DNA of 64,000 nucleotides from NCBI GenBank assembly GCA_008477525.1, contig SPDT01000002.1, forward strand, positions 2,170,001 through 2,234,000, given 5' to 3'. Below, piece after piece: positions 1 to 11,189 of this stretch. The stretch's first letter is position 1; every line of letters starts with the position of its first letter. Origin of the DNA: Hypomyces perniciosus. Taxonomy: Eukaryota > Ascomycota > Sordariomycetes > Hypocreales > Hypocreaceae. The position numbers and the translations under genes were made by a program. A model generated the notes under the pieces. The model did not search any database, was not told where the DNA came from, and was given only the letters and a program-made list of their open reading frames with translations.

Positions 1-1810
1 CGTTATGATAATTGCTAGAAATGCGATTATTAGCCTATTCTTTTGCCTGTTGGCGTGACGGTATGACGGTTCGTCACACAGGGATGAATACTGAGCAGGG
101 TAACGTAGTCACTATTCTGTAGAACTGGTAGGTTCAGGTGAATAATTGTGTTAACGACTGTCTAAGTAACTATACTAAATGAGCGACAAGCCAGTCGTAT
201 ATATACAAAGGAAATCCATAGGTGATCACTTGGTGTTCTAGTGAACGTTGTCGCGATCACTGCGGTAGCGCGGTGATCGAGTAAGTGATCACATTTCTTG
301 GTGTAGTGAGCGTTTGTGTGGTCACTCTTAGCGTGGTGATCACTTCCTGATGATTGGCTGATACATCCGGTATTCTTCCGTGTCCCCGTGAGCTGGTCTC
401 CGACATGGTCGGGTCGTGACAGGAAGGCTGATGGTCAAAGCCACACATAAATTTGGTGGGAAGACTACTAGCTAATTTTGGTCTAGTGTATGTGGAGGGA
501 TCCAAATTGCCTGTGGATGGTTCCATACTCATTAACGCAGACCTTGTTACTATTGGAAAGAGGTTATTCGAGAAAATTGCAAGGTGGATCTCGGTGTTGA
601 TTGCGCACATAACAGCAAGTACTACATAACAATACCCATACAGGCAGCTGGAAAGCGCTGGATACTTCTGCCCTCATACAGACATCTTTCGCCAGAGTGC
701 ACTGATGGCGTCTTTAGTTTACTGACGCTGTCCTGGATACTTCCAATGATAATAAAGGGCTTCACATCGTCCTTCTATACACTTACCCTATACACCTACC
801 CTATAACTGACCTACCACCCTGTAAGTTAGGCCAATAATAACCTACCGATAACACCCCGCTATCGCAAGTCCCACAAGGTCTCAGGAAGCCTTGCTTACC
901 TAATGTCGATTGAAGCAAATTTGGAGATGGAGAGGTTCAAGATCCAGTTCAGGGTTAGTCTAGGGTTAGTCTAGGTCCTAGGCCACATGGATAAGGAACA
1001 TGTGTTGTTTCTTGGGCAGGGTTTTGGGATTCAATCTAAATCCATCGCCTAATTTTTACCCGTTAAAGAACAAAAATCCGCCCTTGAGTCTGCCAGCTTA
1101 ATTTAGTAGTAGCTGAGCTACGCCTCAATAAGGATTAGAACAGCCCGATCACATGAAACTCGGCTGCGTTATTGACTTGGACCGGCTGATCCGAATTGTT
1201 CAAAGCTCCCTGATTAACAAGGCCTACTGTGAACCGGATCGCGATGAGCAGTACTACCTTATGTCGGTGGGCCGAACAGTGAACGCGTAGAACGAAAGTT
1301 ACGAAATGGCTTGTGGTCGTTGCGGGGACAAAGTCACCGTTGTGGGCGATAAAGAAAAGGCTGATTGCGAGATCGGAAGGCCTTGCCTCGGACTGCGCAC
1401 GTTCTGCAATAGGTCTCAGGTACCGCTGCCAGGGCAGGTGGGGTTACCTAGTAGTAATTGAGCGGTTGAAAAAGCGGTGGATTGAGGAAGGAAAAGGAGG
1501 GACCAGACGCCGGCCCCTAGTGAAAGGAGCAGCGTCCTCGATCAGGCTGTATTGGCTTGGTTCGCAGCTGGTTCTGGTGTTCAAGTTGGCATCTCGCTTA
1601 TTTGGCTGTATTTAGGAGGCTACACGGATATTGTTTTCTTTGTGTGCTAGCAAATAATCCCTTACATATTCAATGTCTACTCATTTAAACCATAGGATCT
1701 CGTCAATGGCGGAGGTGTACAACCGCTCCCCGGTACTAATCCGAAGCATCAGGAGGTCCACGCTTTGACCCCCATCTTGTTAATGCCTCTTGTCATGGAA
1801 TCCTGACTCG
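1..1810. other. No confident gene; GTGATCAC-rich intergenic region
   Basis: I see no convincing gene here. Short ORFs at 257-610, 584-838 and 1313-1615 have no recognisable domain and no splice structure that extends them. The stretch 222-343 holds three perfect GTGATCAC palindromes plus half sites (described separately). An 11-bp unit (GGGTTAGTCTA) occurs twice in tandem at about 952-974; it resembles neither a telomere repeat nor a known element. Base composition is mixed, unlike the AT-rich island further on. Confidence 0.5.
222..343. promoter_or_regulatory. Cluster of GTGATCAC palindromes
   Basis: Three perfect copies of the 8-bp palindrome GTGATCAC lie at 222-229, 285-292 and 336-343, with partial sites CGATCAC at 254-260 and GTGATCGA at 273-280. 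Clustered palindromes can be binding sites for a dimeric regulator, but no flanking gene is convincing, so a regulatory role is only a guess. They could equally be part of a small decayed repeat. Confidence 0.25.
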
Positions 1811-2200
1811 TCAGGACGACTGCCAGTCTCCTGTCCGCCCTGTCGGAAGAATCCCTGTATGGATCCCATTACGCCCGGCTTCTGAGGCGTAGTTTTTGTG
1901 TCGGCTCTTCGAGCTGTCGTAGTAATCTAGGAGCAGAGTATCAATTACCAGCTGACCTAGCAAGCCTTCTATGGACATTACCTGTGCATCCGCATCCTGT
2001 CCTCGATCCAACCTGGCTGCTAACACTGAGCTGACCGAGGGTAGCTGGACCCTGCGAGCACTGGTGTCTCTGGCTCCTTCGCCGCCGCCAACTCCACCAG
2101 ACGGCAGCTCCTCCGTTTGCGCCGTTGTCATGGCCTTCCGGTCTGGGTCTTGGTCTGGGCAGGATGGCGCGGTTCCTCGCTCCGGGGCCCCAGACATCAT
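1811..2200 (-). CDS. Hypothetical ORF, 129 aa, weak
   Basis: An open frame of 129 codons on the minus strand. The first half is rich in Gly, Ala, Ser and charged residues, as in a disordered region; the second half contains a short hydrophobic run (IEGLLGQLVIDTLLLDYY). I recognise no family. Overlapping plus-strand ORFs of similar length cover the same DNA because it is locally GC-rich, so the strand is uncertain. It may be an exon of a decayed gene. A role cannot be proposed. Confidence 0.2.
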   Translation of the reverse strand: MMSGAPERGTAPSCPDQDPDRKAMTTAQTEELPSGGVGGGEGARDTSARRVQLPSVSSVLAARLDRGQDADAQVMSIEGLLGQLVIDTLLLDYYDSSKSRHKNYASEAGRNGIHTGILPTGRTGDWQSS

Positions 2201-2872
2201 ATTGCCTCCGATGCCCGCGCCTCCAAGGCCGAGATCTCGCTTTACTCGAGCACGATTTCGCGGCTTTTCGGGTGGACCTTTCTTGCCTTACATACTGCTA
2301 TAGAGGCCCACACTCATCACTGCTACGCCAGCAGCCGCTTGCAGGGCTACTTTTTCCTGGACATGGTGGCGACAGGCAGCGACATTCGACAGGAGAAAAG
2401 GCGCACAAGTCAGCGTTTCTCTCTGCTTGAAAACGGTGCCCATGCTTTTATCAGGGAAAATGCAATGTAAGAATGGATACGAGCGAGCCATGACGACATA
2501 TAATGGCAAGCACTGATTATTAATGATGAACACATTGGCAAGTTTATTGCATCACTGCTTTGAAAAAATGCTAATACTCTTAGCTCCAGCGCCAAAAGAG
2601 CTTGTACACACGCCCAATCATCCACCCACCCCCAAGGACACACTTTTCAGATCGTGAGCACCGTAGTTCGGTAGTACACTATATCTTTGCGCGAAAGGTT
2701 ACCTCTTCTATGAATCTTCATCGCATCACATGGAAGAATCTGCCACTGGCAATTACTCGTAGGCGTTAATACGCCATCATTATGGCAGAGTCCACGTCGA
2801 CGTGGATCATCGAGGTGAGAGAGCCATTTATTTAATTCACTACCTAAGGTATTGAGCGTCTTGCCGAATTTC
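2201..2872. other. No gene seen
   Basis: Several short overlapping ORFs on both strands (2288-2643, 2647-2937) show no domain and look like chance frames. The right part is presumably the 3' untranslated region of the hemerythrin-like gene, which ends at 2873. Confidence 0.4.
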
Positions 2873-3565
2873 TCATTTCGTCGACGGGTTGGGTGAGATT
2901 GTCTTGTCCGGAAACTTCCTAAAGATGTCGGCAACATGGTCGATTGGCGCGGTAAGCAGGCCCATCACAGTCTCGAAAGGTGGATGTTCACCCGCACTCG
3001 GGTGGCTGCGAGTCGGAACAAAGGCTTTGGTTCGATTAAAAGTCTTTGCCATCGACTCCGATTCGTCTTCCACAGACCGGAGCTTCGCCTCAAGTGCAGG
3101 CAAATCATGGTCCTCTTCCTCCTTAATATGCTCCGAAAGCAGACCCCAGAGCTCCTTGAGCTTCGCGACATATTTTGGGTCCAAAACATTCATGCCCTGG
3201 AAAACTTTGAGCATCTCTTTGATCTGCAAATATGTCAGTAGGCTTTGAACCCGAGCCTTTGGACATGAACTTCCCTCGTGATGGGCCTTGCGGTCACTTT
3301 CCGCCATTGCCTTCCCCTGAGCGTCCAAGTGCTTCTCGAACGCGGGATAGACAACAAGTTCCTCACCGACAGAGTGACGAGCAAGCTCCCATATAAACTG
3401 GTTTCCAAATCGTTCTTGGTGATCACTGTCGTTTGTATTGTTGACGACTTCATTGTAGTACTGCTCCAGCTCGCGGTGGTCCTTGATGATGGCCTCCGAA
3501 ATGGTAGACATTGGTGCGACTCTGTATTTGATATTCCTATTAGATAGGCGACGAACGATATTCAC
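2873..3565 (-). CDS. Hemerythrin-like HHE cation-binding domain protein
   Basis: A 230-residue frame matching the fungal hemerythrin/HHE family: a four-helix bundle whose His and Glu/Asp residues bind a di-iron or similar metal centre, usually linked to O2, NO or redox handling. Visible ligands in order are His in IIKDHRELEQ (about residue 30), His and Glu in LARHSVGEELVVYPAFEKH (about 63-80), HH in DRKAHHE (about 93) and HxxxE in LLSEHIKEEEDHD (about 143). The first Met gives a basic 18-residue leader that could target mitochondria; the second Met (MSTISEAI) is an equally plausible start. Residues 97-113 interrupt the family alignment and look like a retained 51-bp intron (3224-3274). That segment has a branch-like CTGAC and a CAG acceptor, but its donor reads GGAAGT instead of GTAAGT. 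Confidence 0.85.
   Translation of the reverse strand: MNIVRRLSNRNIKYRVAPMSTISEAIIKDHRELEQYYNEVVNNTNDSDHQERFGNQFIWELARHSVGEELVVYPAFEKHLDAQGKAMAESDRKAHHEGSSCPKARVQSLLTYLQIKEMLKVFQGMNVLDPKYVAKLKELWGLLSEHIKEEEDHDLPALEAKLRSVEDESESMAKTFNRTKAFVPTRSHPSAGEHPPFETVMGLLTAPIDHVADIFRKFPDKTISPNPSTK
3224..3274 (-). other. Intron-like 51-bp segment with a non-canonical donor
   Basis: Inside the hemerythrin-like frame, reading on the minus strand, the segment starts GGAAGTTCATG and ends CTGACATATTTGCAG, which is a normal fungal branch point and acceptor. It is 17 codons long and has no stop. Removing it would join KAHHE directly to IKEMLKVF, the usual family spacing. The donor lacks the obligatory GT. Either it is translated as a 17-residue insertion or splicing is impaired. 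Confidence 0.6.
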
Positions 3566-4404
3566 TTTGGGCGTCCTAGTAGTAATGGTGTGTACCGTGA
3601 ACGTGGTTTTGCCCGTAAAAGCATGGAAATTAAAAAAGCTCCGGTAAGAGAAATTGGCCTTGATGCTAAAGATACTTATACCTGAGTAGGAGCGATGGGA
3701 ACAAGCTCACAATGATGGCACCCAATAACCTGCGCATGATTACCAAAACACGGCATGTGATGGAGTGACGTGAAGGTGACTTCGATAGCTGGACTCACGG
3801 GATCAGCGCCATAAGTCTGTTTCGTAGGAGGCTTGCAAGATTTAGGATGGTCTCATAGATCTGATGTATACGACATTGGCAATTCTATCAAGGAGTTTAT
3901 GCTAATGCGCCAATCGGAGGCTTCGTTGACTGGCCTATTCCCCGCTCCAGGCTGAGGGTGGGAGGAGAAGCATTCCCCGCCTCAAGGCTAATTGTTTGAG
4001 CTATCGGAGACTAGAGGGACGCGTGGAAGACTTTTTTTCCGTAGATCAAAATTATGCTGCAAAGATATTGTAGTATGCCCTGTCGGTGTGGATGCTTATA
4101 ATTAGATGTTTGTCAACTTTACGTCAAGACACCTCTCATTAAAGACAATTGAGAGTCAATGACTACAAAATTACCGTTCGGCTCCGTAAACAATGACTAA
4201 TCTTATTTAGTTTGCAAAGTGTAGAGTTTCACACTCGATATTAGACCATGAACTCAATGCATAGGCTTGCGAATTCATGCTCGAAATACTTGTGCACCTC
4301 GAGGAGACCTGTATATAACAGGAGCATTCATAAAAAAATGACCAAACTCCTTGATCATGAACATAGAATCAATTTTGAAGGTAAAACAGATATCGAATTA
4401 CCAA
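3566..4404. other. Intergenic; probable promoter of the HHE gene, no gene seen
   Basis: No frame of note. The part next to 3565 is presumably the promoter and 5' leader of the hemerythrin-like gene. Composition is mixed and no repeat is evident. Confidence 0.4.
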
Positions 4405-5484
4405 GATGACTGAAGCCGTTCAAGAGGCTCTTCGGAAGCACTCTGATGCTAATATTGATGACTATATCCGAACCATATCTTTTAAAGACAATGTAGCAGA
4501 GGTATTCCACTTAGTCCATAAAGAAAAGAAGCAGAACTAACTTACCTCATTAGCTGTCCGAGGTCACATACATCTAGAGTTTCAGGCCTTGTTTTTCTTC
4601 CGAAAGCTGGCCGCAGATTGTGCCCGGTCTAACATAGCTCTCCATGGATTTGGCGCGTAAGGTTCCTGCTATAATGTCCTTGGGAAATGTTGACGGCATA
4701 TGTGTTAAAATACTAGTCTCTTTGCACGTTCTGTGACCGAATGCTTCGCAGACGCAAACTGGCTTAAGAAGTATTTAGTCTAATATAGTAGCCGCGCTAA
4801 ACCGACCGATATACCTGCGCTAAAATTTCATAGCCTAATAACCTAGTGGATCCTATAACTCTAGTTTATAAAGCTTTACAGGTTAAGAAAAGTCTTCTAA
4901 AAGACCTGCTACAATTATACCGAATAGCCGGCTAGAATAAGGATAACGCCCTTTAAAACATTATCGAACTCGCTTCTTAGACAAAGAAACTCGATATATT
5001 AAGGATATAAGGGATTTTCTGCAGTAATGTGTTTAGGTTAGCAAGCAATTAAGACTCGGTTTATATTAGCTCGATAATGAGCTTAGAAACACTAATGGAG
5101 TTACTTTTTGGGGTCTCCTGAACGATCCTGATGCCTTGGACAAGCATTTGTAGAAGACTACCGAGGATCTGTATAAGCTTGCTGTATGAGCTAATGGATA
5201 ATTTCTTTGACGGCATGAGATTTTGGTTGTCCCCTTAAGGCATTGATGGATGTGTCTGGATCCATGCATGTAGTTATATAGGAAATGCAAAGAGTACCAA
5301 CCAGACCAGTTGCGGATCTGGGTTTCAGGTAAGGATCTGGGACACGATGTGAAACTCCATACCCGTAATCATTTGGATTCATAGATATATCGAGATGTGT
5401 TGGGATAGTGAAGCGTCTATCAATTCTTCTACAATGATTATAATGTTGAATGTCTTGCCCATGCTGGGCAATATTTGATGTCAT
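4405..5484 (+). pseudogene. Decayed coding region, family unknown
   Basis: It begins with a 44-codon frame at 4405-4539 (MTEAVQEALRKHSDANIDDY...). Plus-strand frames that read like protein then continue, for example near 4560-4660 and 5065-5230, where the segment NTNGVTFWGLLNDPDALDKH is followed by TAG/TGA codons at positions where Gln or Trp would fit. The middle (4740-5000) is AT-rich with TA-rich stops, as after mild RIP. I read this as the remnant of one gene, but cannot name the family. The alternative is chance ORFs. Confidence 0.3.
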
Positions 5485-6528
5485 CTTCAGACTTCCGGGC
5501 GCCTTCTAAGCAAGCACTGGTAAATCGGCTTGAGTGGCCTTCAAGACAACCTCTTTGATAGAAACAATATGGTTGGAAAGCTCAGTGGCCACCTCATGAT
5601 TTGACAAGACGGAGCCGTAAGGCCTCAGTACACAAATCCTCCAACAGGTCGTCAATGCCGTCGGCCTGAATAATGCAATCTCCTAGCCACAGCTGAAGGA
5701 GATCTCGGTAGTTCAGGTTCCAGCCCTCAGCTTTATCCCTGGCTCTGATAATGTCTAGTCCCTTCGCAAAGCTGGCCAGAAAGCAGCAGTATGTCGCTCT
5801 TGGAGAGCGGCCACAGAGGCTTTGTGTGAGGTTGTGTCGATTCTCTTTGGTGGTGTGGCACCTCCTAGGGCTGCATCCTTGATGGATGCCCTCCTAGCCG
5901 CATCGGCAGTTGCACAGCGGACATGGTGAGCGCTGACAATTGCTGGCGTAGGAATATGCAGAGCATGGCTTCCTCGCATGTCCACGTTCCGGTCCCTTCA
6001 GACCCCTCGACGTCTTGCACAGCCTCGTCCTGCATGCGATCAAGAAAATCTTCGTAATTGTCATCTTCTTACTCATGATGTCGGTGGCGATGGAGACAAG
6101 GAAACAGTCCAAGAGCGAAAGATATCGCCGCTGTTGGCGTAGGACAGCCCAAGTCCCCGCACAAGAATGAACCGAACCTCCGCAAGGACCGACATCGTGC
6201 CCTACTCGATGTCGTCTGGCTCGAGCTCACGTTGTCGGCGCTCGTGGGCATAGTCAATGATTATATCGCCTCGCTCGAGGTGCGGCCACAAATCCGTAAC
6301 AGTTTGGTCACCAACGGGCCATGAGGAGTGGATAATATGAATACACCAGGCTTGCTTTGGTATGTTACACTTTGGCAGAGTACTTTATGGCTATCTAGCT
6401 CCATAATCTTATCTCCGAGTCTAATCGTTTCCGCGTCTTGCGACAATTGCTTCTTGGTTGTTCATCTGCATGCAGTATGTTGGCGCTGTTGGATGTCTAA
6501 AGCCTGCCTTGTTTATTACTGACTAGGA
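5485..6528. other. Possible decayed gene on the minus strand; nothing confident
   Basis: Minus-strand translation gives protein-like pieces in different frames, for example near 6130-6200 and near 5930-6060 (an acidic stretch reading DFLDRMQDEAVQDVEGSEG). Frame changes and stops separate them, and no motif identifies a family. The ORFs at 5755-5985, 5894-6112 and 6069-6257 are partial frames of the same stretch. A multi-exon gene with unrecognised introns is possible, but I could not assemble one. Confidence 0.2.
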
Positions 6529-7541
6529 TTGAGGTATATACTTGGTAAGCCTGTTCGGCAAGCAAAAGCGACATCCCAGATCCCATACCTTCCAACCCCT
6601 ACCATACCGACCTACAATGTCGTAAGCATTGATTCCAGAAATGACATGTATTCGAATATGCTTACTTTTGTAAACAGAATTCGGAATTCCCTCCGCTGGC
6701 ATGATGTATTATTATCAGATGAACAGCTTGCGAATGATTATTGTCAGATCTTGAGTGTCAAAACTGAATGGCACGACACGGCTTTTCCGGGACGAACCAA
6801 ACACTGACTCGAATGCTCTAGAAACTGACTACGATTACATTTCTTTCAAGGTCATAGTGACGGTCGGCAACCAACCAGCTAAGAAATTGGCTTTGGATTG
6901 AAAGCCGCATACGGACAAGAATTCCCATGACTCTTTTGACAGAGATTCGTCATTCGTGACGTTAAAAGCAGATATCAATAACGACCAGATGAGCTAACGT
7001 TGGAACGGAATGTATTAGAAAACTTTTTTACACGGCCAAGCTGTCGCCTGAGCCATGAGATTGGGAGTGCCACTTCTTGTCGTCATACTCCCGTCATATT
7101 GGCTGAACCAGATCTTGAGATCATATCGTCTCCATCGAGTAGACTACGTGGTGATGATAGAAGACGTGAACAGGGGAGTGGAAGTAAGTTGACATCAGAA
7201 CTCGATGCTTATAGCTTGTGAAAGATGTCTGAGCCGATCAGCTGCGAATGGATATAATGGAACGATCGGAACAGAAGGCGGTCAACCAAAGTCACCGTTA
7301 GAAGTTCATGTGGATTTTAACGGTGGATTCAAGTACATTCAACAAACGGCAATACGGTTCAAAACTCTAAAGAATTGGGAATTGGAAATTTGGATAGTGA
7401 TTGATTGACTAATTTGAATACATTTACCAGGAACAAGAGCATCATCTGCCCCTTATGCAACTTCCTGAGGTCATAGGTCCTCCGAAAAGCATGGACTCCG
7501 TGCACAGTCAGTCGGACGATGACGTATACAGCACCTATGTA
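6529..7541 (+). CDS. Possible multi-exon hypothetical gene or remnant
   Basis: Plus-strand open frames at 6529-6807 (92 codons), 7000-7221 and 7205-7408 are followed by an exon-like segment that starts after TTTACCAG at about 7431 and runs open to a TAG at 7541, shortly before the catalase 3' end. A GTAAGT donor lies near 7184. I could not build a single consistent splice model; an in-frame TGA near 6900 argues for decay. No domain is recognised. It converges on the catalase gene. Confidence 0.25.
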
Positions 7542-7602
7542 CCTTCTTAGCCCAGCCAGGTGACACGCTCGTCACCGATGATCTCATCCTGATTGAGAGT
7601 CC

Positions 7603-9740
7603 TCAAACATTGTAGATCGGTGCCGAAGGCACATAGCCAGTCAGTTTTTCCCCAGTTGAAGGCATGAACTTCTTCTCCTTGTACCACGACTGAGCTGTCT
7701 TTGCGAGTTCCACTACTTCATCTAGGCCAAACTGTGGTTCAGTCAGAAGATCGAACACTCCCTTAGCGTAGTCCGGCGAGATATTCTGTAATTGTGCCAG
7801 GTACTTCTTCTGCAGAAACTGTCAGTATGGCCTCCTTCTTCACGATTGGGACAAAAGCCATGGCCTACCTGAATCTCCGGATACTTGACGAGACTGAGAT
7901 ACTTTGCCGTGTTTTTGCAGGTATTTTGCCGTTGCTTCGAGTTCATGACCCTGGTCCATAGCTCTGTCGCTTGGTCATACTCGTTCTTCCGGCCCTCATG
8001 CCAGTAGTGGCTCTTCCTGCTGACAATGTTGTCGCTCACGGCATACGGAGCCTCCGCCACATCTGGACGGAACTTGTGGGCAAAGCTGTTAGGGGCATAC
8101 TGCTTGTTACCAGCGTGGTTGGCATCGACTCTCATTGGGCCGTCAAAATTCAGTGACGAGTAGGACTTGGCCATGAAAGGGCAGTTGACTGGGATTTGGT
8201 GCAAATTGATGCCAATGCGATGGTACTGGGCGTCGCGGTAGAAGAACATGCGGAACTGTAGAAGAGGGTCCGGTGAGTCCTCGATGCCGGGAACCATGCT
8301 TCCGGGCGAGAAAGCGGCTTGCTCTACGTCTCGATGAAAGTTTTCTGGGTTCTTGTTGAGAACCAGCCGACCAAATTCACGTAGGGGGAACTGCTTCCGT
8401 GGCCAAATCTTGGTGACATCGAAAGGGTCGAATTCGAGCTTCTCAGGATCTGTCTGCTTGGGCTGCATGACCTGCACGTAAGCAGTCCATTCGATCTCCT
8501 CTCCACGTTCAATGGCATCCCAAAGGTCTCGCTTTGAATAATCAGGGTCCTTTCCACAGAGAAGAACAGCTTCCTCATCCGTAAACTGCTTCTGCCCGTG
8601 CTTAGCAAGGAAATGATACTTGATATAGACAAAGGAGTCATCCTTGTTCACCCATTTAAAGGTATGGCATCCGTAACCGTGATTAAAGCGCCACCCTCGA
8701 GGGGTCCCATGATCACTAAAGAACATGAGCCCCGCATGGTTCGCTTCGGGAGTGTTGGCGAGAAGGTCGAACAGTGCATCAAAGTCTAGCAAAAAATTCT
8801 TTGGATTGCGATACTGTGACCGAATAACATCAGGGCCCTGCATTGGGTCGCGGCAGAAGAACACCGGCTGTTTTTGTCAGAAACCTCAGGTTGAAACGTG
8901 TTGAATCAGATTGACTTACAAAGTTCAAGCCTACAATATCATAGTTGCCTTCCATGGTGTAAAACTTGATGGCGAATCCTCGTGGATTGCGAGCCTCGTC
9001 AGGGAATTCTCTACCCAGGGTCACGGTTGAGAATCGCATAAACACAGGCGTCTTCTCCCCCACACTGGACAGGAAATTGGCTGTCTAAAATATCATCAGT
9101 CTCATAAGCACGTTTGATCTCTGGCATTGGGTCGACTAGGCGAGCGAAGTGCACCCTTTTTGCAGACTTACAGTAAGCTCGGTAACGTCCTGCGTGCATT
9201 CGAAGAAGCCAAAGGCTCCAGATCCACAAGGATGTACCATGCCTAGATACCAAAGCGTCAGTCAAACTACTGGCTGGAGCTGTGAGGAATGGTTAACCCA
9301 CGTTCTAAGTTCTTGGATCGATTGAAATGTTGTTGCTTCCTTGTCCAACGTTAATCGCATGACTTGAAACTGAACACTGAATTATTCACATACTGGAAGA
9401 GAAATACATCGCTGGTGACCGGGATGCCACCGACTGTTTTGCTATGTGCCCTGCACATATGTCTGTCAATCGGGTGATGCTCATTGGGCCAACCCACCAC
9501 TCACGGATCAGGAAATGGGATGCCTTCATTGTTAGTGAAATAAGCCCCATCATCTTCTCGTTTGCCACTAGATACAGCACCAGAGACTTTAGCGATAATG
9601 TCCGCAGGTCCTTCATTTGCGCTTTGCATGTGGCTTATGCGAGGTGGGCGGCGCTCGCCCCTGATCTCTGCGCTGATGGCCGCAGCTGTCGCCTTCAGCG
9701 GATGCTTGCGAGGGTCGAGTTGGTTAGTGTTGTCGCTCAT
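7603..9740 (-). CDS. Catalase, heme-dependent, seven exons
   Basis: Heme catalase (2 H2O2 to 2 H2O + O2). Exons read from the right: 9740-9505, 9450-9394, 9339-9302, 9242-9172, 9084-8920, 8867-7869, 7809-7603. The six introns (54, 54, 59, 87, 52 and 59 bp) all begin GT and end AG, and the joins restore family sequence. The spliced product is about 590 residues and ends ...SAPIYNV. The catalytic His is in the [12 protein letters not shown] segment created by the third splice, the active-site Asn in [12 protein letters not shown] across another splice, and the heme-binding Arg/Tyr in [12 protein letters not shown]. The N-terminus is about 40 residues longer than in typical small-subunit catalases. 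There is no SKL-type peroxisomal signal at the C-terminus. It diverges from the broken NmrA-like gene at 10531, 790 bp away. Confidence 0.93.
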
Positions 9741-10530
9741 CTTGACTATCCCCTACGATACACTCTTGGGGTAAGATATCTCGAAACAGTCTCTGAGGTT
9801 ATTGGGTTTGAGTAAGAATTTCAATGTTGCACCAGCGTTTACTGTCTGCTTATAATAGTGTCAATGCTGCACACGATCCATCTTGACATGTGATTTCATG
9901 ATCTGCAACATACAGTATACACTGTAACCTTTCTATCATCAACATTTGATGACCTGTTGTGGCTGTTCGTCTACATAATGATGCCGTAACAATTACGTTC
10001 CCTATATCTGCGAATATGCCAATGTTGATGAATCTGCGGCCCATACTGATAACTGCCGAAATCTTTCGGTGATGCTCACTCAGGGCACATTGATACATGT
10101 AAAAGTGTATTGTCTCTTTTGGGAAACTTGTGTTCCTGTCTCCGCGAGCGGATACACTGCGGTCCATCGTCGGCTGATGGCATCGTGGATCTTGGCTGGC
10201 AAGCTATACGAGGTGCACCACCCAGACCTTTTTCTCACCGTTTCTCAGAAACAACACGTCTTTTTGATGACGATAGAGCTTCACGCTGCTACCGTCTGGT
10301 TTGACGGGCAAACGGCGCATAGAAAATCCCATGCGTCATCATTCAAGTTCGTCGACATCGTAGATATCAGACTGACGTAGAGTCGTGCCAATTCAACGTG
10401 AAGGGGATATAGGTAACATACTTGGGTATTTCAACCATCTCAATAAATCCAATCCAGCCGCATCAAGCATATTTGACTCCCTCGGCTCCCTCGGCTCCCT
10501 CGGCTCAGTCTTACACCATCTGCCGCGAAA
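9741..10530. promoter_or_regulatory. Divergent intergenic region between catalase and NmrA-like gene
   Basis: This stretch of about 790 bp separates two divergent starts, so it should hold both promoters. A 9-bp unit, CTCCCTCGG, is tandemly repeated about three times at about 10476-10503, shortly before the NmrA-like ATG. The paralogous interval at 41120-41896 has nearly the same length (777 bp), but I see little sequence similarity by eye. No TATA or operator was assigned. Confidence 0.5.
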
Positions 10531-10905
10531 ATGTCCCAACATGTTTGCATCACGGCCGTGGACGGTCAAACGGGGTTTCTCATCGCCGAGCTTCTCTTAA
10601 AGGAGGGCAAACTCTCTCGGCGGATTAGTAGCCTCACTGGCCTGACCATAAACCCATTATCTCCCAAAGCTAAAGAACTTAAAGAGCTCGGCGCAAAAAT
10701 CATTCTCCATAAACCAGGTCAGGAGCGTGCTGTTATATCGACCCTTAAGAAGATTAAGTGCGATACTATCTGCCTTATTCCTCCTGTTTATCGCGAAAAG
10801 TTTAACATTACCCTTAAACTTGCATATGCGGCAAAGAAGGCTGGAGTATCTAATATACTGCTCCTCAGCTCAGCTAGCTGTAACTATATTAATCCAGTAA
10901 ATTAA
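10531..10905 (+). pseudogene. Truncated NmrA-like NAD(P)-binding gene (left paralogue)
   Basis: The frame encodes 124 residues that align without gaps to the first 124 residues of the intact NmrA-like gene at 39904-41119. About two thirds are identical, including the nucleotide-binding segment DGQTGFLIAELLLKEGK and CDTICLIPP. Similarity stops abruptly at about 10897, and a TAA follows at 10903-10905. The rest of exon 1 and all four later exons are missing. Compared with the intact paralogue it carries many G-to-A and C-to-T changes, such as Asp to Asn codons, most densely toward the AT-rich island. This fits RIP or its leakage. It is probably non-functional. Confidence 0.8.
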
Positions 10906-11189
10906 TTCTTATCTTTGACCTCCGAAGACATTTTCGTTTCTAACCTCGGGATCAATGCCGAAAGTTCTTGTGCTGATATAATCTTTATAGACGAAGAGGT
11001 GGCATAGGGATCTCTGTTTAAATTAACTACACTTGATCACCCGATTCCACAATATTCATCTATATAATACAATGCTGTGGAATACGGACCAACATCAACG
11101 TAATTAAAGTTGACCACTGACGTCATAATTACAGTAGTACTTAGTAATCAGGTTTATTTCTGCCTAAGGGCGAAGTTGCCACAGCCGGA
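10906..11189. other. Junction between the broken NmrA gene and the retroelement island
   Basis: About 280 bp with no match to the paralogous NmrA gene and no coding signal. It leads to the poly(T) run that marks the end of the LINE insertion. It may be old intergenic DNA brought in by a rearrangement. Confidence 0.4.

Noticed and set aside
952..974. Telomere-like GGGTTAG repeat
   Set aside because: Only two copies of an 11-bp unit GGGTTAGTCTA; not a TTAGGG array.
9444..9815. 123-aa plus-strand ORF
   Set aside because: Antisense to catalase exons 1-2 and intron 1; a shadow frame.
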